A DNA stretch of 64,000 nt from Mesostigma viride (Eukaryota; Streptophyta; Mesostigmatophyceae; Mesostigmatales; Mesostigmataceae). The notes beneath the pieces were generated by a model. That model was not told the DNA's origin. It ran no database searches and saw only the letters and a list, made by a program, of their open reading frames with translations. Every line of letters starts with the position of its first letter. Within the stretch, counting starts at the first letter, position 1. Position numbers and translations under genes: made by a program. Below are positions 11,294 to 21,457 of this stretch, piece after piece. The DNA is taken from positions 495,949-559,948 of the forward strand of contig RPFO01000715.1 of assembly GCA_009746045.1 (NCBI GenBank), read 5' to 3'.

Positions 11294-11775
11294 CGCGGCG
11301 TTGGTATGCGTAGTCCCGTGGGCATCCCGACTTCACGACCAATCCAAAAAGGGGGAAAAATGTAATGACCACGTACCTACAGTATACTCTCCGGAGCGCC
11401 AAGAAAGCGAAGCGAGCGGAAGGACTTCCAACCACTCCGCGCGAAGTGCCGAGCGAGCGAAGCGAGCAGCTGCTTCGATCAGCGGCCTACGAACTACACG
11501 TAGCGGGCGAGCGGGCTGCAGGCAGTCCCTCCATATCAAGGAGTCCCTCCAAATGGTCTCTCTACCGCGCCCATCAAAAGTGACTTTTTGGGGCTGGGCG
11601 AAGCCACTCGGCGGGTCACACTAGTAAAGGAATAAGCCAGAGTGACCTGCACCAGCTATATGGCAACCTCGGAAGTGGAAATTTCGGAAGGGAGGGATAG
11701 GGTGAGCAACAAGAAGCTTAAAGTTGCCAGTTGGTCATGAGCAATTAACGGTTCGAAGCGAATCAAATTGCATTA
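11294..11775. other. Intergenic, no gene recognised
   Basis: It contains a GCGAGCGAAGCGAG-rich patch (11400-11480) and a small AGTCCCTCCA duplication around TATCAAGG at about 11526-11553. There is no supported gene. Confidence 0.35.
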
Positions 11776-11905
11776 TTGTGAAGTGAGACAACTATGCAGG
11801 GCCTTACCCGCATGGACGGATGGCGATCCAACGCCGTGGAAGGACAGTCTATACCTAGGGTAGTCGGTCTGACAGGAAAGACGTGAAGGCCGCGGGAGCC
11901 TTATA
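11776..11905 (-). repeat. SINE-like repeat copy
   Basis: It starts GTGAAGTGAGACAACTATGC and continues through a GGCGATCCAACGCCGTGGAA block to GACGTGAAGGCCGCGGGAGC. The same order of blocks is seen at 23962-24105 and, reversed, at 27201-27360. No coding frame. Confidence 0.6.
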
Positions 11906-12412
11906 TTGTTATGAATTTGTCTACGATCGAACTTACTGGGATTTGGGTGTCATAGTTGCATACATTGCTAGAAACTCGATCTGTAGTAAGACCTGAGGGT
12001 TTCTAGTCCCACCTTGTCGGTACCGCTGGTATCGTAAACTCATGTACCGCCTGCATGTTAGCACAACACCTTGAAATGGCCTTTTTTTTACATAAATTAT
12101 GGCCCATGGCCCAAGTTTATTGTCAGATTGACCTAGGATTGGATCCCACCACTCCCCGGGATGTGTCTGGCTAGTGGTGGAGTAGTTGAGTCAAAATGTT
12201 AAGTTTACATGGTACTCCCTGCTTAAGTTAACTCCAGATCCAAGGCCAAAACTGGCCAACTAAACCACTTGCACTTGCATAGAAACAATAGTTGACTTTG
12301 CGGAGTGCCTGATCAGAATAGTTGACATCAGATTATGCTGTAACTTTGCAGTGATGAATAATAGTTGTTCTGACCTTGTACAAAGTTCTACGCCATTTGG
12401 AGCCCTAGTTGG
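11906..12412. other. Intergenic, no gene recognised
   Basis: AT-rich non-coding DNA. The only recognisable item is a 19-bp end fragment of the tRNA-like repeat at 12297-12315. Confidence 0.35.
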
Positions 12413-12448
12413 TGACAAATGCTAGCAAAATTTTGCTAGCATTTGTCA
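12413..12448. repeat. Perfect 36-bp palindrome
   Basis: The arm TGACAAATGCTAGCAAAA is followed directly by its reverse complement with no spacer. Shorter related pieces (ATTTGTC, TTGCTAGCA) recur up to about 12775, so it may be the end or centre of a small inverted-repeat element. The rest of 12449-12840 shows no gene. Confidence 0.8.
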
Positions 12449-12840
12449 TTAATGGCCATTTCAAATCAATATTTAACCCAAATAATGTCAGAATGCCACC
12501 AAAACTTATTGCCATCATGCCAGCACCTGACAAATGGTCTCAACAAGTCATGAGCAAAAATTCAGATCATGCAGAGCCCAAAATGGTGACATTTGTCAGC
12601 AATTGTCACCATTTTTTGCTTTTTTACTTATAATTTTAACAACATTAACCACCAAAACACTCTCCAAGCTGGGGCACATCATTAAAATCTTTGCAGGCAA
12701 CTCAAGAATGACTAGTACAAACAGTGTGCAAAAACTTGGTGCATGTGAATGCCTGAGTGGTGACCATTGCTAGCAGAATCCATCATGTAAGGTAGGCATT
12801 GCCAGTATGCCACAAAGCTGTGATGTGCAGTGCATGTCCA

Positions 12841-13233
12841 TATATATTAAAAATATAATTACTTACAACAGAGTGAAATCACTCAAACCAAAGCAAACGC
12901 CCAGCTATAAACCTATATACAGAGCCATGTCAAAGCTCTATACTACGATAAGACCAATGGAAACGCCTAACGGGAGGAACCTAATAGCCCTGCTGCACCG
13001 CAAAATCAGCCCGCGTACGGCGGAGCATGATGTCAGCCATGGCCCGAGTCAGCGCCACCGACAAGCGCTGACGCCAATATGACGTCCAGGTCCGCGCCGA
13101 CCATGGGGCCCGCTGGCCCTCCAGGTCCAGCCGGTCCATATATATACCCCATTTATAGCTGGTTTATAGCTGGGCGTTTGCTTTGGTTTGAGTGATTTCA
13201 CTCTGCTGTAAGTAATTATATTTTTAATATATA
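12841..13233. mobile_element. MITE-like element with ~72-bp terminal inverted repeats
   Basis: The left end (12841-12912) is repeated in inverse orientation at about 13161-13233 with one visible mismatch over most of its length; key inner motif GAGTGAAATCACTCAAACCA. The interior has no transposase. An interior block of about 130 bp (12965-13105) is related to 45295-45440. A second, truncated copy lies at 43175-43325. A target-site duplication is not obvious. Confidence 0.75.
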
Positions 13234-13544
13234 TATATACCCCATGACACCATGCCTCTAAACTACTTGGCACATTGCAAAATGGGAAGGAAAGGTGAAT
13301 AATACATGCCACATCACTAACACAGCCATTTGAATGCTACCAACACGCACCATGCATGATATACACTACGTGTAATACATGTCGAGAATATGCCGAGCGA
13401 GCATATCAAGGTGCAGTGACCCCAACGCTGGCACATGTCACCTGGCATCCACGTATGTCGTATGCTCACATGATATGGCATTGGCATATCCCATGTCTCC
13501 ATCTCTTGCACTTTGTGCGCACCAAGCCACCCATGCAGTCGCCC

Positions 13545-14639
13545 ACGGGTCCATGCAGCCACCTGGCCACCCACCGGCCACACAACTGCTCACACACTCG
13601 CGCGCCCGTGCACCCAGACAGCCACCTGTCCTCCCACCCAGTGACCCACCCACCAAGCCAGCCGCGCACGTGCTTACCCAACTTATATAACCATGCGTGC
13701 ACCTAGGCACCCAACCACCTACCAACCCACTTGGACATCCACCCACCCACCACTTGAGGCACCTGCGCAACCCACACACCAACTAGGTAATAAGGAGGCA
13801 ATTTCCCCCATCCAATGAGCCAACCACCCAACCACCTAAACACCCAGCCAGCTGGCCCCATATGCACCCGTCCGGCCACCCACAGTTGACCCACCCACGC
13901 ACCTACCCACTCAACCACTCACTGCCCCCACACCCTTATACCCAGTGACCCACCCAGTGACCCACCCACACATGCATTTTCTCAGCCAGCACCCCGACAC
14001 CTACCTCACCCCAAACCTGCACAGCCCTTCACCCGCGATAGGTGAGTCGGTCCCAACCATAAACCCATCCACGCATCCATATCTGTGCGCCCACCCGTCC
14101 ATCTACCCGTCCCTTAATTCGCCCACCCGGCCACCCACATCTAGTCATCTACACATCCACCAGCCACCAACCACCAATGGCCCACCCACCAACCCACACA
14201 CCCACACACTACATCCCTAACCAACCAACCACCAACCCACCACCCTCAAAACCGTGCAGTTGTTTCACTCATGCATCCGGCAACAAAACACCCACTTCAA
14301 AGTCCCCAAAGCCTATCATCACCCAGCCACCTGGCCATCTGCCAATAACCGACCGCCCTTGCACTCATCCACCATGACCAGCCAGCCAGCCACCCACCCT
14401 CTCCAACTGCCTGTGCTCCCACCTACGCAGCCAGCCATTTACCAAGGCATCCACCTATAAGCCAGCCACCTGCCATTGAACCCACCCATGCCTAGGCATC
14501 CCTTGAAGCATCTATAGCCCAAGCCTCCCACCCAAGGCTCTCTGGGCAATCAAACAACCAAACAACCAATCACCCTGCTACACAACCACCTAACCACCTA
14601 ACCACTCAACAACACAATCACCGAACCAACTAACTACCC
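13545..14639. repeat. Low-complexity (CCAC/CCAA)-rich tract
   Basis: About 1.1 kb of plus-strand sequence is dominated by irregular CCACC, CCAACC and CCAGCC units with almost no G runs, i.e. a degenerate tetra- to pentanucleotide array. The His/Pro/Thr-rich frames across it are low-complexity artefacts. The ORF1-only LINE at 14640 inserted into its right end. Confidence 0.75.
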
Positions 14640-15416
14640 TGAGACGTCAACCTCTCTTGCTGACGAGCTCAAGAACCAGCTTCTTACCCTCATGGGCCTG
14701 GTAGGTGAGGTAGAACTGCGTGGGTGCCACCGCCTTCCCCACTCACGGGACAAGGCGGCCCCCCCACCAGTCCTACTCACCTTCCCCTCCCCTGAGGATA
14801 AGCAGCGGTTCCTCTCTCGTCGCAAGCGGTTGCACGACCTCACCTGGACGCTGGATGACGACCTCACCCCCGCTCAGCAACAGCAGCGACGCGACCTGTG
14901 GCCGGAATACCTCCGCCATAAGCAGGACCCCCAGAAGCCCAAGGTGTACTGGAGGGGCGGGGACCTGATGATCAACCACAAGATGTGGACGCCCCCAGCG
15001 GGCTAGAATAGCAATAGCCCTAGCTTGTAACCATTGGCGTCACTGCCGCTAAGGCAGCCATGCCTAGCTGTGCCAACACACCTAGTCACGTGCCGCCAAC
15101 GCACGGTACACAACCAGCCATAGCCTTAGCCTAGTCCTAGTACAGCCATGCTACGCCCTGGCTATGTTCAGATTACTTGCCCACGCTCCTTGCTATGATA
15201 TGCTCACATGGGTCTTATTGCACCCACAGTTTGCCGGATCGTTAGCCTGTCCTTTTCGCTAGCCGCGCCCGATTGCAGCTGTGGCATGCCTTTGGCATGA
15301 AGGAGACTGGGGGTCTCTGCCCTTTCTCCTGTAGTGCACACACAGGGATTAAAAGCACTTCGGTGCTCCGTGACTCCCCAACGGGAGCACGAGTTTAATT
15401 AATTAATTAATTAATT
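14640..15416 (+). mobile_element. 5'-truncated ORF1-only LINE copy 1
   Basis: A 12-bp duplication, AACTAACTACCC, at 14628-14639 and 15417-15428 brackets the insertion. From about 14657 to the stop at 15006 it encodes the C-terminal half of an L1-type ORF1 protein: an RRM-like PPPVLLTFPSPEDKQRFL, then WTLDDDLTPAQQQQRRDLWP and a final VYWRGGDLMINHK. The stop is followed directly by about 400 bp of 3' UTR, a GTGCTCC/GGGAGCAC hairpin and a (TTAA)n tail. No reverse transcriptase lies between ORF1 and the tail. ORF1 proteins of this type are RNA-binding chaperones of the LINE particle. Confidence 0.75.
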
Positions 15417-15428
15417 AACTAACTACCC

Positions 15429-15834
15429 AACACCCACACCAGCCAGGCATGTGCCCGCCTCGCATGCCCTCACCATTGCAACACCCCATACACGCCCCGC
15501 TCACCTAGCCAGCCACACACCCAGCCAGTCTCCTGCTCAACTCACGCATGAAGGCAACATCAGCCATGCATGGCCTCACCTTGCACCACTTGCATTGCCT
15601 GGGTAATTTGCATGAGACAGCTTCCATCTCATTGTCAGCAACTGAAAAGGCTCTTTCTTCACAGTAATGAATAAGCAACAACGTTGGAAACGCTCTCCCA
15701 CTCCTCTTTAAAACAGTCTTTAAATCAGAAAGGCAAAGGCAAATATCTGGACAAGGTGGCAATAACCACTGCATTGAGAAAGTATTAACAATCCAGCTTT
15801 CTACCCTTTCAGAAGATGCCTTGCCTTAGCAACG
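15429..15834. other. Spacer between half-LINE and Copia element
   Basis: No gene recognised. The stretch begins with the last part of the C/A-rich tract and ends with the 14-bp repeat that flanks the LTR element. Confidence 0.4.
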
Positions 15835-15848
15835 ATTCTGGGCCCTCT
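15835..15848. repeat. 14-bp flanking direct repeat, left
   Basis: ATTCTGGGCCCTCT directly precedes the 5' LTR and recurs at 21713-21726, seven bases after the 3' LTR. Confidence 0.7.
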
Positions 15849-16096
15849 AGTTGTACTGTGTAGTTCTACTCAGTACCCTAAATCCTAGTGTGGACGCCGC
15901 GCCGTCAGCATCTTTGCTGCGACGGAATCTTGTGAACGGCATCTAGCGTCGCGCCGAGGAATCTCGGACTATGTTAAGCAAGTCCAATGCACGATGATAA
16001 GTTAATGAGAAATAAATGCAACGTGACGGCGGACGAGGTAGCCGCCTGCGTGTTCCTCTGCGTAGCACCAAAGCACTTGCCTCTCGACGAAGAGCG
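15849..16096 (+). repeat. 5' LTR of the Copia element
   Basis: It begins AGTTGTACTGTGTAG and ends GACGAAGAGCG, base-for-base the same as 21458-21705 by eye. It lacks the usual TG...CA termini, although a TG lies three bases inside the left edge. It contains AATAAATGC (about 16011-16019), a possible polyadenylation signal, and the first ATG of the gag frame. Confidence 0.9.
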
Positions 16097-17378
16097 TTGG
16101 TATCCAAAACACATTATTGCAACTTGTACTCAAGAAAGAACATTTTCAAAAATGTTCCGGACGGGCCTGACAACGCCGTCGTCGAAAATCAAACACAAAA
16201 TCAAGCTGCCGAATCTCGGAGCCCTGGGCTCGAAGGGCGTGGGCACACTTCGCAAGCCCACCGCGAGCGAGATTCAGAGGAATCTGAACGAAGAATTTGC
16301 CAAGCAGGATAGCCCCGCAGTGGTGGACACTGCGGCGGAGGAAACTGCACCTGCAGCTGCCCGTGCAGCGGAGCTGCCAAGTGGATCACAGGCGGCTGGG
16401 CTGCGCACTGCAAGCCTAGACCGTGCTGCCCGCATCCTCTGGATGAAGGAGCAAAAGGTGATCGAGGAGCGAATTCCTGCGCCGATTCCAGCGGCTCCTG
16501 AGCCATCAGAGAAGGTGAAAGAACAGTTTATTTTGAACCTGCGCAAGTGGCACAGTGATGTCCAAGACATGGTAGCCAAGCCTATCGAATTGCTGAGGCG
16601 CAATCGGCTGGCCACCGAGGGTTACAAGGTCGTATCCGACCTGATCGAGATAGCCTACAAGGAGGACCGGAGCTGGGAAGAATTCATGGCTAGCCTTGAG
16701 AAGAATCTCCTGAAGACGGGGCTAATGCGCCTCGTCGCAGATGCAGTGAGTATTCTAAAGTTTGATCTGAATCGGAAGGTAGACATCAGCCAGGCAACGC
16801 TCGACTACGAGCAGAAACTGGCGTTGTCGTCCTGCTCGCCAGGTGACGCCTTCTCGGTGGTAATGTTTCTGGCAAAGGGCATCATGTCTGGTAGCCTGTC
16901 TGAGTCCGCCCTCCAGGGCATGTCGGGAACACTGACTGTCGACAAGCTAGCAAATAGGGCAGAGGCTTTCCAGATTATTCGCAATTCTGTTGCTGTGCCG
17001 GCTGCCGCCAAGGCATTGGTGGCAGCGGGCATTTCTGACCCTCTTTCCTCTGCTGCAGCGCCCATTGCAAGAATTCATGGTGCAGGTGAAGAGAAGTGTG
17101 GCCGATGCCAGGGCACCGGGCATGTGTGGTCGGATTGCCCAGCCAACACGAAGGCTGGTCCGAATGTGCGGCTGTGTGGCGCCTGCCACCAGCCAGGGCA
17201 CTTCGCCAAGGACTGCAAGCACACACGCGGTCCGCAGGGCAAGAAGCGCCCGCCCAAGCCGGCTGGCAACATGCGGCCCAAGAAGGCCAAGTGGAACAAA
17301 TGGCAGAGGCAGGGGAACACCCAGGCCACACCTGCTAACACTCATGTGCCTGTCCCTGCTCCCTCTGCAGCAAACTAG
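15987..17378 (+). CDS. gag: Gag polyprotein of the Copia element
   Basis: A 463-codon frame; the first ATG lies inside the LTR, so translation may really start at a downstream ATG such as 16152 (MFRTGLTTPSSKIKHK). The middle is charged and helical, as expected of a capsid region. The C-terminus has two CCHC zinc knuckles, CGRCQGTGHVWSDC (residues 371-384) and CGACHQPGHFAKDC (397-410), followed by a very basic Lys/Pro tail that would bind RNA. No protease domain follows the knuckles, where Copia elements normally have it. The pol frame overlaps its end by about 40 nt in another frame. Confidence 0.88.
   Translation: MHDDKLMRNKCNVTADEVAACVFLCVAPKHLPLDEERWYPKHIIATCTQERTFSKMFRTGLTTPSSKIKHKIKLPNLGALGSKGVGTLRKPTASEIQRNLNEEFAKQDSPAVVDTAAEETAPAAARAAELPSGSQAAGLRTASLDRAARILWMKEQKVIEERIPAPIPAAPEPSEKVKEQFILNLRKWHSDVQDMVAKPIELLRRNRLATEGYKVVSDLIEIAYKEDRSWEEFMASLEKNLLKTGLMRLVADAVSILKFDLNRKVDISQATLDYEQKLALSSCSPGDAFSVVMFLAKGIMSGSLSESALQGMSGTLTVDKLANRAEAFQIIRNSVAVPAAAKALVAAGISDPLSSAAAPIARIHGAGEEKCGRCQGTGHVWSDCPANTKAGPNVRLCGACHQPGHFAKDCKHTRGPQGKKRPPKPAGNMRPKKAKWNKWQRQGNTQATPANTHVPVPAPSAAN
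16097..16110 (+). other. Primer-binding site of the LTR element
   Basis: TTGGTATCCAAAAC follows the 5' LTR. TGGTATC matches the start of the initiator-Met tRNA binding site used by many plant retrotransposons; the match stops after seven bases. TTGGT also appears directly after the 3' LTR. Confidence 0.5.
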
Positions 17379-17401
17379 ATAGCCCATGTTGGGACGATGA
17401 T

Positions 17402-20400
17402 GTGTTTACCACTAATCTAGCTGCATGTGATGAGCTGGGTAGTTGTGTAGACAACAATTCTGCTGCGTGCATTGCTGCTGTGTTGCGTAGCGGCTTGTGC
17501 ACAGACATTGTTACGCCTGCGGCAACGCGGGACCATGAACCCCCACCGACCAGTAATGCTGGTACTATGCAAGCTGGACTCATGCACGTCGACCGTGACG
17601 ATGGGGGGTCACTGGCCACACCAGGTGAAGTCCTTTCCTTGACTGCTGTTGCTGCACGCTTGCATCATGTGTTAGGCCATGGGACCCACGCTATCCGTTT
17701 TGCACGGGCACTGGCACCGGGGACTAAGTTGGCTAGCACGGTGCAGTCCATGTACAGTGGTTGTCACCAGTGTCAGTCCACTGCGCCTAAGCGTGCACGT
17801 AGGCATGTCAAACACCCACCCCTTGAGCGTGGTCACTTGGTGTGTGACATTTTGTTCCAGGACCAGGCTGTCTACTTGCTGGGAATAGACAGATTTTCCC
17901 ATTTTGTTTCAGTTGTCCCACTCAAGTCACAGCATGTTGGGGACCTCCTTGAGGGGATAGACCTGTTGGACTCCATGTTTAGCATGGTTACAGGGATGCA
18001 GTTTGATCAGCAATTCAAGTGGGCTGCCAAGGAACCTGGATATGAGTTTGTGGGAACAGTGGGGCGTGAGGACCACGAGTCACAAGGGATAGCGGAGAGA
18101 GCGGTACAGGAGTTTAAGCTGCTTGCTACCCGACGTGGGGACCACATGCCACACAGTGAATTCTCTAGTCGGCTCTTGTGGGCACTTGCCGTGTGTCGAA
18201 GTTTGAACAACCGTGTGCTGATGTCGACACAGGATGGGGTGTTGGTGACTGCCGAGGGTTTGCAGTTTGGCCAATATCACGATGTGGTGGTGGATGTGTA
18301 CAAAGACCACCTAGCATCCCGTTTTCAGCGCCTTGTCCAGTTGGATAGGCGACGTGGGGCTTATGAGCCCAGTGTGGGGCATGATGTTTGGCTGCACAAG
18401 GAAGGTGCCCTGGGTAAGCGTGGCAGGTGGCTTGGTCCAGCCAAGGTAATTTCTTGTGATGCTGCTATGCGTAAATGCGTGGTGGACTATGAGGGCACTG
18501 AGGTCACTATGGCTTGGAATAGGGTGAAGCCCTACATGCGTGATGTGGAGGCTTGGTCTAGAGTGTTGGAGTTGTACTCCGACCCTAGCAGGCTCTCTAG
18601 CACTGTGACTCCTCCTTCCTCTTCGGCTCCTGTATGTGACAATGCAGGGGACAGTGGTACTAGCGCGCCTAGTGGGGAAGCTGAGTTGGAGTTGCAGAGT
18701 GGGGACTATGATGATGATGTTGCTGTGGTAGCACACCACTTACACACCCTAGGGGTAGAACAGGCAGAGAGCTTGCGCGACAGCTTGCCTAACCTCCCCC
18801 CTTCTGGCGTTGGTCGGGAGGATCCCTGCGTTGGTAGGGATAGTACTCAGGGCAGTTCCTGTCTTGAGCGCCCAAGCCGTAAGGGCTTTCTCACCCTTGC
18901 TGTAGAAAGGTTGATGCGTAAACCTCCTACAGACGCTTTGCAAAATCCCGTCAAGGCAGCGATGGTATCCGCATTTGGTACCCTGGGTGATCAGCATGGT
19001 ATGAGGATGTTGGTAGATACGCAGGCGAGAACCTCCATTGTCTCATCCCTGCACTACAATCCTGTGAGACCCTCAGTGCACTGGGAGTGTGTGACTGATT
19101 TTGCTGGCTCAACGAAGTTCCCTGTCCTTGGTGTCATTGATGTCAATGTGATGGGGGTGCTAGTTGAGTTTTGCGTGGTGGAAGGGTATAGTGGTCCACC
19201 AATCCTTGGTCAGAACTTCCTTGTACGGGAGGATGTCTGGGTCAACTCCACCTGCTTGCGGCGGGAGGGGCATGCTGATCTGCCTCTTGAGGACTATGCT
19301 GTCATGTCTGACTGCCAACTTGTTGCTGTCATAGGCAACATTCGGCACGTGAACTATGCCCGTGAGAGTGATGTGCCGTTGGTAACTCAGTTGTTGCTTC
19401 CTAAACGTCCTAGCTTGGCTAGTCTCGGCATTGGACGTCATGATGTTGCTACCCAAAGCCCTATCTCTTACCATGATGCTGACGTGGAGTGTCAAACGGA
19501 GGAGGGGCTAGATGGGTGGACTAAGGCCATTATTGCGTCAGGTGAAAGGTGGCTTGCATACCGTGCTGTTGAACCGGTTGATGAAGTGCCCAGTGGTGCT
19601 CGCCTTTTGCGCCACAAGTGGACTTTGGAGCGTAAGTTGGTGCCTGACACAACAACTAGGGTGCCTTTTGTTCGCCCGGTGGTCCTAGAATTTTCAGGTA
19701 CTAGTGATCTTCCGGACAATGCCATCTCAGCACCTGGGTTGATCAAGGATAATTGGCGCATGGTCCTGTCCTTCTACCTAGGCCAGCTCAACAAGGGACT
19801 TCCGTATGAGTCAGCCCTCATGGATTTCAGCAAAGCTTTTTTGAATGGTGATCCCAAGCTCGCTGAGAATGTGTGGGCTGGCACGACCCGCTTGTATGTG
19901 CGCTGTCCTCCCTTGTGGCAGCCTATCATGGGCAAGAAGTTTCTCCGTCTCTTGAAGGGTGTTGACGGTACTGTGACAGGTCCTCGGATTTGGCGCCTTT
20001 GCCTCGAGCGTCTTTTGCTTGATGTGATGCACATGTACTATCATGACCTGGACCCCTCTCTGTTTGTTGGCTCATGGGAGGGGCAGCCAGTTTTTGTGTT
20101 CATTCATGTCGATGATGTGGACTGCATGGGCCCCACACCGTGGCTAGACTGGTTTTGTGCCACTGTTGCTCAGCACTTCCCGGTCGGCAAGGTCATTCGC
20201 CGCGTCTTGGACAAGTATGTCAAGTTCTGTGGCGTCGACACTATGCTCACCAAGGATGCCTCTGGCAGATATGTGATGAAGCTGCGTGCAGCGGGGGACT
20301 ATGTTCAGGAGCTCATCACTCAGCTTTCATCCCTTACTAGTCAGTATATTCAGCCTGCTGAGTGTGGTTCTCTGCGGGGTAAGCTGAACTGGCTGGTCTC

Positions 20401-21040
20401 TACCGTCTCCCCTGACTTGGCGGTGCTTGCTCGGTTGCCAGATGACTTGATGTGCTCTCTTTCCCGCAATGTCATGTGTAAGTACATTTCTGCCTCCCCT
20501 GGGTTGGTCTTACATGGGGTGGACTATGAGCGGCCTATTCACTTGTCCGCGTATTGTGATAGCAGTTTGGATAGTGCTAATATCTCTAAGCTCCGTGGGC
20601 GCTGTGCCGCTGTGGTGCTTTTGAGTAATTCTGCCACTGTCCATGTCCCTGAATCTTCCCCTTCACCCTTTGCGTGGTTTTCTCGCTTACATCGGCGGGT
20701 GTATGTGGGTAGTGACACTGCAGAGGCTCGTGCCTTCTGCGAGACTGCTGAGGAGTTGATGTATTTCCGTGCGGTTCTTCGGTGGTGTTTGAAGTTTTGC
20801 CGTGTCATTCCACAGGTTGATACCACCATCTTCACGGATTCGCAGTCGCTGATTGACTTTTTGGCTGATCCTTATGCGCGCACGCGCAAGCTCGACTTCC
20901 TTCGTGCCAAAGAATATAGTGACGCTGTTTCGCTGTACCATGTTCGCGACAATGATAACATTTCAGATGCTTTGACCAAGCTGTATGCCAAGGCTAGGCC
21001 TCAGTATGACAAGCTTCGTCTAGTTCAGGCGACACTTTAA
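17402..21040 (+). CDS. pol: Pol polyprotein: integrase, protease-like, Copia RT, RNase H
   Basis: About 1212 residues; the frame is open from 17339, with GTG at 17402 as the first start-like codon. Order: an HHCC zinc region (about 88-124; GCHQCQ); an integrase core with CDILFQD (148-154), FDQQFKW (201-207) and GIAERAVQEF (229-238); a C-terminal integrase segment with WLGPAKVI (343-350). A retropepsin-like domain follows, with VDTQARTSIVS (538-548) and ILGQNFL (601-607). Then a Copia-type RT with MDFSKAFLNG (807-816) and FIHVDDVDCMG (900-910), and RNase H with AYCDSS, DTAEARA, TDSQSL and NISDALTKLYA. The protease-like triad reads DTQ, not DTG, and this domain sits after the integrase. Integrase D-to-E spacing is about 29 residues, shorter than the usual 35. 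The enzymes would copy and insert the element's RNA. Confidence 0.9.
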   Translation: MFTTNLAACDELGSCVDNNSAACIAAVLRSGLCTDIVTPAATRDHEPPPTSNAGTMQAGLMHVDRDDGGSLATPGEVLSLTAVAARLHHVLGHGTHAIRFARALAPGTKLASTVQSMYSGCHQCQSTAPKRARRHVKHPPLERGHLVCDILFQDQAVYLLGIDRFSHFVSVVPLKSQHVGDLLEGIDLLDSMFSMVTGMQFDQQFKWAAKEPGYEFVGTVGREDHESQGIAERAVQEFKLLATRRGDHMPHSEFSSRLLWALAVCRSLNNRVLMSTQDGVLVTAEGLQFGQYHDVVVDVYKDHLASRFQRLVQLDRRRGAYEPSVGHDVWLHKEGALGKRGRWLGPAKVISCDAAMRKCVVDYEGTEVTMAWNRVKPYMRDVEAWSRVLELYSDPSRLSSTVTPPSSSAPVCDNAGDSGTSAPSGEAELELQSGDYDDDVAVVAHHLHTLGVEQAESLRDSLPNLPPSGVGREDPCVGRDSTQGSSCLERPSRKGFLTLAVERLMRKPPTDALQNPVKAAMVSAFGTLGDQHGMRMLVDTQARTSIVSSLHYNPVRPSVHWECVTDFAGSTKFPVLGVIDVNVMGVLVEFCVVEGYSGPPILGQNFLVREDVWVNSTCLRREGHADLPLEDYAVMSDCQLVAVIGNIRHVNYARESDVPLVTQLLLPKRPSLASLGIGRHDVATQSPISYHDADVECQTEEGLDGWTKAIIASGERWLAYRAVEPVDEVPSGARLLRHKWTLERKLVPDTTTRVPFVRPVVLEFSGTSDLPDNAISAPGLIKDNWRMVLSFYLGQLNKGLPYESALMDFSKAFLNGDPKLAENVWAGTTRLYVRCPPLWQPIMGKKFLRLLKGVDGTVTGPRIWRLCLERLLLDVMHMYYHDLDPSLFVGSWEGQPVFVFIHVDDVDCMGPTPWLDWFCATVAQHFPVGKVIRRVLDKYVKFCGVDTMLTKDASGRYVMKLRAAGDYVQELITQLSSLTSQYIQPAECGSLRGKLNWLVSTVSPDLAVLARLPDDLMCSLSRNVMCKYISASPGLVLHGVDYERPIHLSAYCDSSLDSANISKLRGRCAAVVLLSNSATVHVPESSPSPFAWFSRLHRRVYVGSDTAEARAFCETAEELMYFRAVLRWCLKFCRVIPQVDTTIFTDSQSLIDFLADPYARTRKLDFLRAKEYSDAVSLYHVRDNDNISDALTKLYAKARPQYDKLRLVQATL

Positions 21041-21439
21041 ATTGTCCCTGTCTGATTTCAGGGTTACATCTTGCCCTGGCTGATGTGTGTTTTCACTCTT
21101 TTCTGAATTTCCTATTTAAAATTGGCATTGACCATGGCCTTGATGCTTCTCTCTGCGGGAGAGTTGCATACTATGTAATGGGCTCTTGTCTGGGTTTTCA
21201 CCCGTTGATGCTTGGCGGTGGCCGGCATACTATGTTTCCGGGTTTCCCCAGTGTGGTACGATGAATAAATGACTTGCCATAATGATGTGTGTCTTGCACA
21301 TGCATCCAAGTTCATGCGACCGCTATGCTTGTTGGTGTTGTTTCCCAACAAGACTTTGCCACTACTAGGATTGTGAAGTCGGTGACTGGGATGCGGCCGT
21401 ACCGATCATCTTGAGTACATCCCTGTCCGTACCGACTCA

Positions 21440-21457
21440 CAAAGAAAAAGAAGTCGG
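21440..21457 (+). other. Polypurine tract of the LTR element
   Basis: CAAAGAAAAAGAAGTCGG lies directly before the 3' LTR, the expected position of the plus-strand primer. Confidence 0.65.

Noticed and set aside
13945-14460. His/Pro/Thr-rich frames in the C/A-rich tract
   Set aside because: Low-complexity repeat DNA; frames open in more than one phase with no conserved domain.
16201-16615. Minus-strand frames across gag and pol
   Set aside because: Shadows of the dense plus-strand coding sequence; no domain similarity.
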